The notes: generated from the sequence alone by a model not told the origin. DNA of 9,754 nt from TMP-86 sp031394735 (GCA_031394735.1 JANMXI010000019.1:1-9754), one strand, 5' to 3'. Shown: positions 1-6,433, counted from the first letter of the stretch. Made by a program: numbers and translations.

Positions 1-35
1 TGATCAAGGCCCCGCTGAACAGTTGTGCCGTTCAT
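1..35 (-). CDS. possible start of an unidentified gene (partial, runs off the left edge)
   Basis: Reading the minus strand, an ATG at 35-33 opens a frame that stays open to the window edge and gives only 11 residues (MNGTTVQRGLD). It lies 38 bp downstream of the aldehyde dehydrogenase stop on the same strand, a normal intra-operon distance. No clear Shine-Dalgarno sequence precedes it, and an upstream ATG at 58-56 is out of frame and soon stops. Eleven residues cannot identify a family. Several Rieske-type oxygenase alpha subunits begin with a similar short leader ending in a Gly-Leu pair, but this resemblance is very weak. It may not be a gene at all. Confidence 0.2.
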   Translation of the reverse strand, partial: MNGTTVQRGLD

Positions 36-73
36 GAACAATGTGGATTGGGCGGCATCGCGACGTCGGCCGC

Positions 74-1573
74 TCAGACCAGATTGATCCACGCAGACTT
101 GGTCTGCGTGTAGGAGATCAGGCTTTCCAGGCATTTGTCACGACCCTGCCCGGACTGCTTGTAGCCGCCGAAAGGCTGCGTCATGTCACCGTGATCGAAG
201 CAATTGACCCAGATCACGCCCGCCTCCAGATCGCGCACGGCTTTGTGGGCCGTGCTCAGATTTTGAGTCCACACGGAGGCTGCCAGTCCGTAGATGGAAT
301 CATTGGCCACCGCAATGGCCTCTTCGATGCCATCGACCACAATCGCGGCAGCGACGGGCCCAAAGATTTCCTCACGTGCAATGGTCATCTGATTGGTGAC
401 ATTCGAGAAAAACGTCGGCTGGATGAACGCGCCCGGATTCTCAGGCGTCGTGCCACCGAACTCGAGCTTGGCGCCCTCGGATTTGCCGCGCGCCACATAG
501 CCCATGACGCGGGCTCGGTGACCTGCAGTGACCAGGGGCCCCAGATTCGTCGCGGGATCGAGCGGATCGCCCGGCGTATAAGCGTTTCGGCCGCGCTCGA
601 TAAAACGTTCGATAAATTCCTTCGCGATGGGTTTGTCGATGAGCAACCGTGAACCGGCGTTGCACACCTCGCCCATGTTGCCGTAGATCCCGTTGACGGC
701 GTAGGTCACGGCGGTATCCAGGTCGGGAAGGTCACCCAAAAATATCTGCGGGGACTTGCCGCCGCATTCCAGAGCGACTCGCTTCATGTTGGACTGCCCT
801 GCATACACGAGCATCTGTTTGCCGATCTCGGTGGAGCCGGTGAAGGCGATTTTCATGACATCGTTGTGCAGCGCCAATGCTGCACCGGCGTGCTCTCCCA
901 ACCCATTGACCACATTCAACGCGCCCGGTGGACCACCAGCTTCAATGAACAGTTTCGCCATCAACAGCGCCGACAGCGGCGACTGCTCAGCGGGCTTCAG
1001 CACCACGGTATTGCCGGCCGCGAGCGCGGGCGCAATCTTCCAGGCAGCCATCAGCAAAGGATAGTTCCATGGCACGATGCAGCCCACCACGCCTAACGGT
1101 TCGCGCAGGATGTAGTGGAAAGCGTCAGACGCGGTTGCCGTGACGGCGCCGTCGATCTTGTCGATCAGCTCGCCGAAATAAGCGAAGTTCTGCGCGGCGG
1201 AGGGGATGTCGATGCTCAGCATGTCGCGGATCGGCTTACCCATGCACAGCGTATCGAGCAGCGCGAGTGCCTCTGCGTTCTTTTCCAGCAGAACTGACAG
1301 TCGATTCAGCACTGCCATGCGATCGCGCGGCGCCATGCGGCTCCATTTTCGCGAGGCAAAACAGCGTTTGCCAGCGGCAACGGCCCGGTCGATGTCGGCT
1401 GCATCACCGGCACTGACCTCACACAGCAGCGCGGCCGTAGCCGGATTGATCACAGGAAAGCGGCCGCCCCCGACCGAGTCCACGAACTCCCCGTCGATGA
1501 AATGACGTGTTTCGTATTTGATCTTGGATGCACGGGCGTGCCAATCGGCAGCTTTAAGGTCCAGAAGGCTCAT
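74..1573 (-). CDS. puuC: NAD(P)+-dependent aldehyde dehydrogenase, PuuC/KauB-like
   Basis: This 499-residue protein is a full-length aldehyde dehydrogenase superfamily enzyme, which oxidises an aldehyde to its acid in the cytoplasm with NAD(P)+. Visible motifs are PWN at 168-170 (oxyanion Asn170), the cofactor-binding Lys193, the GSTEIG turn at 246-251, the general base Glu269 in LECGGKSP, the nucleophile Cys304 in GEVCNAGSR, and EEIFGP at 401-406. The C-terminal stretch DMTQPFGGYKQSGQGRDK and the ending SAWINL match gamma-glutamyl-gamma-aminobutyraldehyde dehydrogenase (PuuC) better than betaine aldehyde dehydrogenase. The ATG is preceded by GGAG (1583-1580) six bases upstream. It follows the TetR gene by 35 bp and is probably cotranscribed with it. 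The adjacent polyamine-type transporter supports a polyamine-derived aldehyde as substrate. Betaine aldehyde or another amino-aldehyde cannot be excluded. Confidence 0.85.
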   Translation of the reverse strand: MSLLDLKAADWHARASKIKYETRHFIDGEFVDSVGGGRFPVINPATAALLCEVSAGDAADIDRAVAAGKRCFASRKWSRMAPRDRMAVLNRLSVLLEKNAEALALLDTLCMGKPIRDMLSIDIPSAAQNFAYFGELIDKIDGAVTATASDAFHYILREPLGVVGCIVPWNYPLLMAAWKIAPALAAGNTVVLKPAEQSPLSALLMAKLFIEAGGPPGALNVVNGLGEHAGAALALHNDVMKIAFTGSTEIGKQMLVYAGQSNMKRVALECGGKSPQIFLGDLPDLDTAVTYAVNGIYGNMGEVCNAGSRLLIDKPIAKEFIERFIERGRNAYTPGDPLDPATNLGPLVTAGHRARVMGYVARGKSEGAKLEFGGTTPENPGAFIQPTFFSNVTNQMTIAREEIFGPVAAAIVVDGIEEAIAVANDSIYGLAASVWTQNLSTAHKAVRDLEAGVIWVNCFDHGDMTQPFGGYKQSGQGRDKCLESLISYTQTKSAWINLV

Positions 1574-1579
1574 GGAATT

Positions 1580-1583
1580 CTCC
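1580..1583 (-). promoter_or_regulatory. Shine-Dalgarno site of the aldehyde dehydrogenase gene
   Basis: On the minus strand GGAG lies six bases before the ATG at 1573-1571. It lies in the 35-bp gap after the TetR stop codon and fixes the start of the dehydrogenase. Confidence 0.7.
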
Positions 1584-1608
1584 GAAGGCTAAAGAGGGTC
1601 GCGGACGG

Positions 1609-2568
1609 TTAGTTTAGCGCAGTCGAGGACCCGAGCAGAAAAATGAAGCCGTCACGCTCGCATACTTCGATGCTCGCAGCGTTGGCGGCACCTTTGGCGG
1701 CGTCAGGAATGCGCCGCGCAACAAGACCATCCGGTCTGCGCTGAATGGCGGCGTGACCGTTGCCGACACTGACTGTCAACACGCTGTCGGCTGTAGGCAA
1801 CTGCGCAATATGTCCGGCGAGTTGCCACGTACCGGACGAGGTGACCGCCGGCAATCGCGCCGGTTCCAGCGCCGTCGCGGCGCCGCGCACCCCGTCGAAG
1901 CGACCGGGAAACAGCGAGCGCAGATAGCTCATGGCGCGGCGCTTGACCATCGGTCGATCGATCTGCGATTCATCCTGGAATGCGATGTCCTGCCAGAGTA
2001 CCTCCAGAACACCGATCAGCCCCAGGGCCACCGCGTCGGGATCCAGCTGCGGTTGCCCGGTGAGCGAGATCATCCGTCCGATCAAGTCCCGCGTGAGGGC
2101 CGTGAAATTTGCGTCCTTTTGACCGCAAAGATCAAAGTATTCGGCGCGCGAACTCGCCTCGCCCCAGAACGAGTACCACACGGATACCTTGCGCGGACTG
2201 GCAATCTGCGGATCGAGGTACAGGTCGACCAGCGACTGCAATGCCGCCACCGGATCGGTCTTGAGCCGCGACACCGGAATCAACAGCTGCTGCTCGAACT
2301 CGTCGGCGAGGAACTGAAGTGATGCCACCAGCATCGCGGCCTTGGACGTGAAATAGAACCGGACGATGCCGGGCGACATGCTGGCAATGGCAGTGACCCG
2401 CTCCACCGTCGTATTGGAGGGACCGTGCACGTACAGCGCGGAAATGCAGGCGTCGATGAGCCGCTGGCGCTGCAGATCGCGGGAGGTGCGCGGTGGTGTG
2501 GCGACCGGCGCAGGCACCGCGGCGCGCTTGGGCGCCTTGTCTCGCGTGGCTTTCTTGCGAACGGCCAT
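1609..2568 (-). CDS. TetR-family (BetI-like) regulator with an unusual Rieske-like C-terminal tail
   Basis: This is a 319-residue DNA-binding repressor-type protein, well over the roughly 200 residues usual for TetR proteins. Residues 1-30 are a basic, Ala/Pro-rich tail. Residues 33-78 form the TetR helix-turn-helix (RLIDACISALYVHG, then SPGIVRFYFTSKAAML). Residues 80-220 are a helical ligand/dimer domain resembling BetI, with the shared pattern VWYSFWGEASSRAEYF at 130-144. Residues 222-319 are an extra, strand-rich segment. Its pattern (TWQLAGHIAQLP, then RRPDGLVA, then VCERDGFIFLLG) resembles the start and end of a Rieske oxygenase N-terminal domain without the Cys/His cluster ligands. The gene diverges from potH and precedes the aldehyde dehydrogenase, so it most likely controls both. 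The palindrome at 2597-2616 is its probable operator. The effector is unknown; a polyamine, a choline-like amine or an aldehyde is plausible. ATG at 2568; no strong ribosome site is visible. Confidence 0.85.
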   Translation of the reverse strand: MAVRKKATRDKAPKRAAVPAPVATPPRTSRDLQRQRLIDACISALYVHGPSNTTVERVTAIASMSPGIVRFYFTSKAAMLVASLQFLADEFEQQLLIPVSRLKTDPVAALQSLVDLYLDPQIASPRKVSVWYSFWGEASSRAEYFDLCGQKDANFTALTRDLIGRMISLTGQPQLDPDAVALGLIGVLEVLWQDIAFQDESQIDRPMVKRRAMSYLRSLFPGRFDGVRGAATALEPARLPAVTSSGTWQLAGHIAQLPTADSVLTVSVGNGHAAIQRRPDGLVARRIPDAAKGAANAASIEVCERDGFIFLLGSSTALN

Positions 2569-2593
2569 GAGCTCAAGTACCCATCGACCGAGA

Positions 2594-2622
2594 TTGCCAA
2601 AGGCCCTGGCCTCTGGTCAGAT
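2594..2622 (+). promoter_or_regulatory. possible sigma-70 promoter for potHI
   Basis: TTGCCA (2594-2599) matches five of six bases of the -35 consensus. At a 17-bp spacing follows TCAGAT (2617-2622), which matches only three of six bases of the -10 consensus. If real, transcription would begin at about 2629-2631, on or next to the GTG start of potH, giving an almost leaderless mRNA. The overlap with the palindrome would let a repressor block polymerase. The weak -10 keeps this tentative. Confidence 0.3.
2597..2616. promoter_or_regulatory. candidate TetR operator (20-bp palindrome)
   Basis: The sequence is CCAaAGGCCctGGCCTcTGG, where lower case marks the non-matching pair in each half and the 2-bp centre. 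Eight of nine half-site pairs are complementary. It is centred in the short gap between the divergent tetR and potH starts, the usual place for a TetR autoregulatory operator that also controls the neighbour. On the plus strand it also fills the spacer between a possible -35 (TTGCCA, 2594-2599) and a weak -10 (TCAGAT, 2617-2622). Binding by the adjacent regulator is inferred. Confidence 0.6.
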
Positions 2623-2630
2623 TGGCGACT

Positions 2631-3554
2631 GTGAATAGCGCCACACTCCCCTCGCCGAACGAGCACGCCAGCTGGCTGCAGCGACATAACCGCTGGCTGA
2701 TCATCTTTCCGCCGTTCATATTTCTGCTCGTCTTCTTTCTGATCCCGTTCGGATTTGCGCTGATGATCAGCTTTTCGCAGACGGCGATCCATGTGCCGCC
2801 ATACACCAGCATCGTATCCATAACGCCGGATTCACGCATCGATTTATCGCTGCACCTGGGCAATTATAAATATCTTTTCACCGACGATGTCTACGCAATC
2901 GCCTACCTGTACTCGTTGAAAACGGCCTTCTTCTCTACCTTGATCTGCTTGTGCTTGGGGTTCCCGATGGCTTACGCCATCTCCCGCACCGCGAAGAGCA
3001 CACAGAACCTATTGCTGCTGATCATCATCCTGCCCTTCTGGACCTCCTTTCTGCTGCGCGTCTACGCACTGGAGGGGATCATCCGCGAAAATGGCATCCT
3101 CAATTCCACCTTGCTGTGGCTGGGACTGATCCACCAGCCGTTGCAGATCATGCGCACCAGCCTCGCGGTTTACATGGGAATCGTTTACTCCTACCTGCCC
3201 TTCATGGTGTTGCCCTTGTTCGCCACCCTGGAGAAACTCGACCACTCGCTGCTCGAGGCGGCATCGGATCTGGGCAGCCGGCCGTGGCGGGCATTCGTCG
3301 ACGTGACCTTGCCGTTGTCGATGCCCGGCATCATCGCCGGCTCCATGCTGGTGTTCATTCCCGCCGTGGGTGAGTTCGTGATTCCGACACTGCTCGGCGG
3401 ACCCGACAATCTCATGATCGGCCGCGTGCTGTGGGACGAGTTCTTCAGCAATCGCGACTGGCCGGTGGCCTCATCGGTGGCCATCGTGTTCCTGGTGCTG
3501 TTGGTGGGACCGATCGCCCTCTATCAGCATTATCAGGCCAAGGATATGGAGTGA
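2631..3554 (+). CDS. potH: polyamine-type ABC transporter permease, PotH-like
   Basis: This inner-membrane permease subunit forms half of the transmembrane pore of a putrescine/spermidine-type importer. From GTG 2631 it is 307 residues; a TTG at 2622 would add three. Neither start has a clear ribosome site; GTG is chosen because it clears the palindrome. About six hydrophobic segments are visible (roughly residues 22-47, 93-117, 125-146, 178-200, 229-249 and 278-299). The EAA loop that contacts the ATPase is present (EAASDLGSRPWRAF, near 209-222, followed by LPLSMPG). Stretches such as LNLGN-like LHLGNYKYL, ILPFWTSFLLRVYA, GSMLVFIPAVGEFVIP and NRDWPVAS closely follow E. coli PotH as I recall it. 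It diverges from tetR, and potI begins 4 bp after its stop. No ATPase gene lies beside it, unlike potFGHI. Confidence 0.9.
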   Translation: MNSATLPSPNEHASWLQRHNRWLIIFPPFIFLLVFFLIPFGFALMISFSQTAIHVPPYTSIVSITPDSRIDLSLHLGNYKYLFTDDVYAIAYLYSLKTAFFSTLICLCLGFPMAYAISRTAKSTQNLLLLIIILPFWTSFLLRVYALEGIIRENGILNSTLLWLGLIHQPLQIMRTSLAVYMGIVYSYLPFMVLPLFATLEKLDHSLLEAASDLGSRPWRAFVDVTLPLSMPGIIAGSMLVFIPAVGEFVIPTLLGGPDNLMIGRVLWDEFFSNRDWPVASSVAIVFLVLLVGPIALYQHYQAKDME

Positions 3555-3558
3555 ACGC

Positions 3559-4389
3559 GTGAAAGAAGGCCCGTCCGCGTTTCTGATCACCATCCTGTGC
3601 GTCGGTATCGCGATCCTGTACATCCCGATGATCGTTTTGATCGCCTATTCGTTCAATGCTTCGGCGCTCGTCAGCGTCTGGGGCGGGTTCACGACCGCCT
3701 GGTACGGAACGCTGCTGCACAATGATCAAATGCTCGATGCTGCGTGGCTGTCGCTGAAGATCGGCGTCGTGGCGTCGACCTGTGCGGTAGTGCTGGGCAC
3801 GCTGGCCGCCATCGCCCTCGTTCGCTTCAAAGTGTTTCGCGGACGTTTCCTGCTCACCGGCATGGTGAACGCTCCGCTGGTCATGCCGGAGATCATCACC
3901 GGCATCACGCAACTGCTGTTGTTCGTTGCCATGCTGAACCTGTTCGGCTGGCCGCACCGGGGCTTCACCACCATCGTGCTGTCGCATGTCGCCTTCTGTA
4001 CGGCGTATGTGACGATCACCGTGCAATCGCGCCTTGCCAGCGCGGACCGCTCCTACGAGGAAGCAGCCATGGACTTAGGCTCAGGTCCCGTGCGTGCATT
4101 CATGGACACCACGCTGCCGCTAATTTTTCCGGCGCTGGCCTCCAGCTGGTTGCTGAGTTTCACGCTGTCGCTCGACGATCTGGTGATCTCCAGCTTCGTC
4201 TCCGGGCCCGGCGCGAGCACATTGCCAATGGTGATCTTCTCCAAGGCGAAACTGGGCATTAGCCCGGACGTCAACGCGCTGGCCAGTCTCATCATCGTCA
4301 TTGTCGGCGCTTGCGTAATCACCGCCGGCATTCTTATGCGACGTGCTGAACGGCAGCGCATGTCGGATGCTCAGATGGCTTCGGATTAG
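3559..4389 (+). CDS. potI: polyamine-type ABC transporter permease, PotI-like
   Basis: This is the second inner-membrane permease subunit, 276 residues, pairing with PotH. The GTG start is supported by GGAG at 3548-3551, seven bases upstream and overlapping the end of potH, so translation is probably coupled. About six hydrophobic segments are visible, starting at residues 8-30. The EAA loop is EEAAMDLGSGPVRAF (167-181) followed by LPLIFPAL. Stretches such as NAPLVMPEIITG, SHVAFCTAYV, FTLSLDDLVISSFVSGPG and NALASLI match PotI of E. coli as I recall it. The short basic C-terminus (RRAERQRMSDAQ) is also typical. No further plus-strand gene follows, and the next gene converges. The ATPase partner must be encoded elsewhere. 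Confidence 0.9.
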   Translation: MKEGPSAFLITILCVGIAILYIPMIVLIAYSFNASALVSVWGGFTTAWYGTLLHNDQMLDAAWLSLKIGVVASTCAVVLGTLAAIALVRFKVFRGRFLLTGMVNAPLVMPEIITGITQLLLFVAMLNLFGWPHRGFTTIVLSHVAFCTAYVTITVQSRLASADRSYEEAAMDLGSGPVRAFMDTTLPLIFPALASSWLLSFTLSLDDLVISSFVSGPGASTLPMVIFSKAKLGISPDVNALASLIIVIVGACVITAGILMRRAERQRMSDAQMASD

Positions 4390-4612
4390 ATGCCGGGAGC
4401 GCGGGGAGTGCTACACCCAAGTTACGTGCTGAGATCCGTGGGGCCATAGTGCCCGCCCGGTCTCGGGTAACCACGGCCCGCAGCAGTTATCTGCATCCCA
4501 CAACAATTCCAGGGCCGTGGCGAGCGCCTCGCGGGCGAACTAACTTCCCCCCGCCACACCAGCGGTGGCACCCATCAGCGTTTGCGACTAAAAGAAGAAG
4601 CGTGAGCTGACG
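4390..4612. other. convergent intergenic region with several inverted repeats
   Basis: This 223-bp gap separates the ends of potI and the HD gene. I see no credible coding frame, tRNA or classical terminator with a T-run. It contains several complementary pairs: GTTAC/GTAAC (4421-4425 with 4467-4471), GAGA/TCTC (4431-4434 with 4461-4464), GGGC/GCCC (4441-4444 with 4451-4454), the 9-bp pair listed separately, GCGAG/CTCGC (4520-4524 with 4528-4532) and GCCAC/GTGGC (4553-4557 with 4565-4569). The two GC hairpins at 4520-4532 and 4553-4569 could slow or stop transcription from either side, but this is inference. Confidence 0.5.
4471..4520. repeat. 9-bp perfect inverted repeat with a nested small hairpin
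   Basis: CCACGGCCC (4471-4479) is exactly complementary to GGGCCGTGG (4512-4520). The 32-base interior contains a second small stem, GCAG-TTAT-CTGC (4483-4494). The left arm could instead pair with CCGTGG at 4436-4441 (six bases), giving two mutually exclusive folds. It might act as an RNA 3'-end structure or a factor-independent pause, but it has no T-run and may be chance in GC-rich DNA. Confidence 0.4.
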
Positions 4613-5191
4613 TTACAGACCGTCCTTGACGTAGCGCAGGTCATGAGCCTTACGCGAGAAGACGCGATGAACGGCCTCTTCGAAAGCGCTCAATGGCAGC
4701 GTAGGGAATTTCGGATCGAAGGATGACTGATCCCACTTCGAGCAAAAACTCTCGCAGGATGCGTACCAAGGATGATCCTTGAACCGATCGCGTGCATTGC
4801 GATCGCCGCCGAAGTAATGCACGTAGTAATAGCTTTGAAACAGGCCGTGCTGTTGCACGATCCAGGTGACTTCGGGACGCACATAGGGCTTGAGCAGCGC
4901 CGCGGCAACGTCGGCGTGATTGTAGGGCGCGAGCACGTCACCCACGTCATGAATCAGCGCAGCGACCACCATGTCATCGTCCGCGCCGTCGTTGAGTGCG
5001 CGCGTCGCGGTCTGCAGCGAATGGGTCAGGCGGCTCACCGGATAGCCTTCGAGCGAATGATCCAATTCGCGCACTGCCCCGAGGATCTTCTCCGGCAGAT
5101 GCCGCGCATACTCGCGTTCGGACTCATCCAGCAGCAGATAGTCCTGTTTCGTGCCGTCCTTCATCTGCAAAAAACTCACCGTGCGGGACAT
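4613..5191 (-). CDS. HD-domain protein, probable MIOX/PhnZ-like di-iron oxygenase
   Basis: This 192-residue cytoplasmic protein has an HD domain. ATG 5191 is chosen over an upstream in-frame GTG (5233) because AGGAG (5204-5200) lies eight bases before it. Possible metal ligands in order are His57 (THSLQTATRA), His81-Asp82 (ALIHDVGD), His92, His115 (QQHGLFQ) and Asp154 (KWDQSSFD). This H…HD…H…H…D set, with 24 residues from first to second His and 23 between the last two His, matches the six-ligand site of myo-inositol oxygenase and the phosphonate oxygenase PhnZ rather than a one-metal phosphohydrolase. The stretch THSLQTATRALNDGADDDMV also resembles PhnZ. The PhnZ substrate-site Tyr and Glu are not at the same positions, so the substrate is unknown. 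It follows the binding-protein gene by 129 bp and converges with potI. Alternative: an ordinary HD phosphohydrolase. Confidence 0.75.
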   Translation of the reverse strand: MSRTVSFLQMKDGTKQDYLLLDESEREYARHLPEKILGAVRELDHSLEGYPVSRLTHSLQTATRALNDGADDDMVVAALIHDVGDVLAPYNHADVAAALLKPYVRPEVTWIVQQHGLFQSYYYVHYFGGDRNARDRFKDHPWYASCESFCSKWDQSSFDPKFPTLPLSAFEEAVHRVFSRKAHDLRYVKDGL

Positions 5192-5199
5192 GTCATTTA

Positions 5200-5204
5200 C
5201 TCCT
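5200..5204 (-). promoter_or_regulatory. Shine-Dalgarno site deciding the HD-gene start
   Basis: On the minus strand AGGAG stands eight bases upstream of ATG 5191. The in-frame GTG at 5233 would place this site inside the coding region, so the shorter 192-residue product is preferred. Confidence 0.7.
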
Positions 5205-5320
5205 GGCGACGCCAAACTCGGTACGGACTTCACGGACCATCGATGTCGATCTGAAACCCATGGCCGCGCACGGTATCACGCCGTGAAAGGGTCCTGCCGC
5301 ATCGGCGTTGTACTGCGCCA

Positions 5321-6433
5321 TTATCGCGCTGTTTTGATCCGCGTCCAAATGCGCGTTCGAATGCGCTCAGTGGCGGAGGTCACTTCGCGCGTGCGATACA
5401 GCCGCGCCTCCATCTCAGGGGTCGGATACAGGCTCGGATCGTTCAAAATCGTCGGATCGATCAGCGGATTGGCGGCCAGATTGTCATTGCCATAGTGGAT
5501 CTCGTTGGTGATCTCCGCGATCACATCCGGGCGTAGGATAAAGTTCAAAAACTGATAGGCTCCTTCCGGGTGTGGCGCGCCCGCCGGAATAAGTAGCCCC
5601 GAAAAGGTCTGGTTGGCGCCCTCCTTCGGGACGGTAAACGCCAGATTCACCGCGATGCCGGCCGCCCGGGCGCGCGACAGCGATTGCGCGTAGTCGCTCG
5701 ACCAGGACATGGCGATGCACAGTTCCTTGTTGGCGAGCGCGTTCATGAACTCGACCGAGTCGAAGGACCGGATATAGGGCCGCACCGACAGCAGCAACTT
5801 CTGCGCCGCCAGATAATCCTCACGCCGCGTGGTATTGGGATCCAGATGCAGATAATTGAGGGCCAGCTGCAGGTTGTCCTCTGCCGAGTCCAAAAAGCTC
5901 ACGCCGCAATCGGCGAACTTGGCAAGGATGGCCGGATTGAAAATCATGTCGAGACTGCCGACCGGCGCGTTGGGCATGCGCGCCTTGATCATGTCGACGT
6001 TGTAGGCGAAACCGTTGATGGAATGCAGATAGGGAATGGCGTAACGGTTGCCGGGGTCGTATTCCTGCAACAGCGTCAGCACATGCGGATTCAGGTTTTT
6101 CCAGCCGGGTAATTTTGCGCGGTCGAGAGGGACATACACGCCGGCCTTGATCTCACGGCTGAAATAGTTCGAGGAGGCGGAAATGATGTCGTAGCCGGAG
6201 CCGCCGGCCAGAAGCCGCGCCTCCATCGTGTCCTCGGAGTCGTAGATGTCGTAGACCACCTTGATGCCGGTTTCCTGTTCGAACCGGGCGATGGTCTTGG
6301 TGCCGATGAAGTCGGCCCAATTGTAGATGAAGAGTTTTTTCTCTTCGGCGCGGGCGCAACCAAGTCCCAAGAGCAGCGCCGCGCCGAGGAGCGGAATCAG
6401 GCGCCAGGTCGCCATCCGCCGCCGTGCGTTCAA
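5321..6433 (-). CDS. potF: periplasmic polyamine-type binding protein, PotF-like, altered ligand site
   Basis: This 370-residue protein is the substrate-binding component of a polyamine-type ABC importer and acts in the periplasm. It has a basic N-terminus, a hydrophobic core (12-25) and a likely signal cleavage after ARA (27-29). Conserved PotF stretches include IYNWADFI (36-43), FEQETGIKVVYD, CGVSFLDSAED, VPKEGA and RTRIWTRIK. Compared with E. coli PotF from memory, the binding residues Trp39, Asp41, Ser87, Trp244, Asp247 and Tyr314 are kept and Glu185 becomes Asp186. However, Ser38 becomes Ala40, Tyr40 becomes Phe42, Phe276 becomes Thr276 and the amine-anchoring Asp278 becomes Ser278. The ligand may therefore not be putrescine. 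The TTG start overlaps the preceding M16 stop (TTGA); ATG 6415 is an alternative that still keeps the signal peptide. potH and potI lie on the opposite strand about 1 kb away. Confidence 0.85.
   Translation of the reverse strand: MNARRRMATWRLIPLLGAALLLGLGCARAEEKKLFIYNWADFIGTKTIARFEQETGIKVVYDIYDSEDTMEARLLAGGSGYDIISASSNYFSREIKAGVYVPLDRAKLPGWKNLNPHVLTLLQEYDPGNRYAIPYLHSINGFAYNVDMIKARMPNAPVGSLDMIFNPAILAKFADCGVSFLDSAEDNLQLALNYLHLDPNTTRREDYLAAQKLLLSVRPYIRSFDSVEFMNALANKELCIAMSWSSDYAQSLSRARAAGIAVNLAFTVPKEGANQTFSGLLIPAGAPHPEGAYQFLNFILRPDVIAEITNEIHYGNDNLAANPLIDPTILNDPSLYPTPEMEARLYRTREVTSATERIRTRIWTRIKTAR

Noticed and set aside
74..1573. Naming the aldehyde dehydrogenase betB because a BetI-like regulator is adjacent
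   Set aside because: The C-terminal motif and ending resemble PuuC, and the neighbouring transporter is of the polyamine type; no choline dehydrogenase is visible.
2280..2863. Minus-strand frames (2280-2792 and 2573-2863) overlapping the tetR and potH starts
   Set aside because: They are out of frame with the recognisable TetR and PotH proteins, span the operator region and show no domain.
4400..4500. TPP-riboswitch-like words (GGGGAGTGCT, then CTGAGA, then a small stem before ATCCC)
   Set aside because: The second conserved half of the TPP aptamer (the CCTGA and TAATGC region) is not present, and no plus-strand gene follows that it could control.
5192..5233. GTG start at 5233 for the HD gene
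   Set aside because: A good AGGAG site lies between it and the in-frame ATG at 5191, and the extra 14 residues show no conserved feature.
5192..5320. Rho-independent terminator between the potF-like gene and the HD gene
   Set aside because: Only a 4-bp stem (GCCG/CGGC at 5296-5306) is seen, with no following T-run on either strand.
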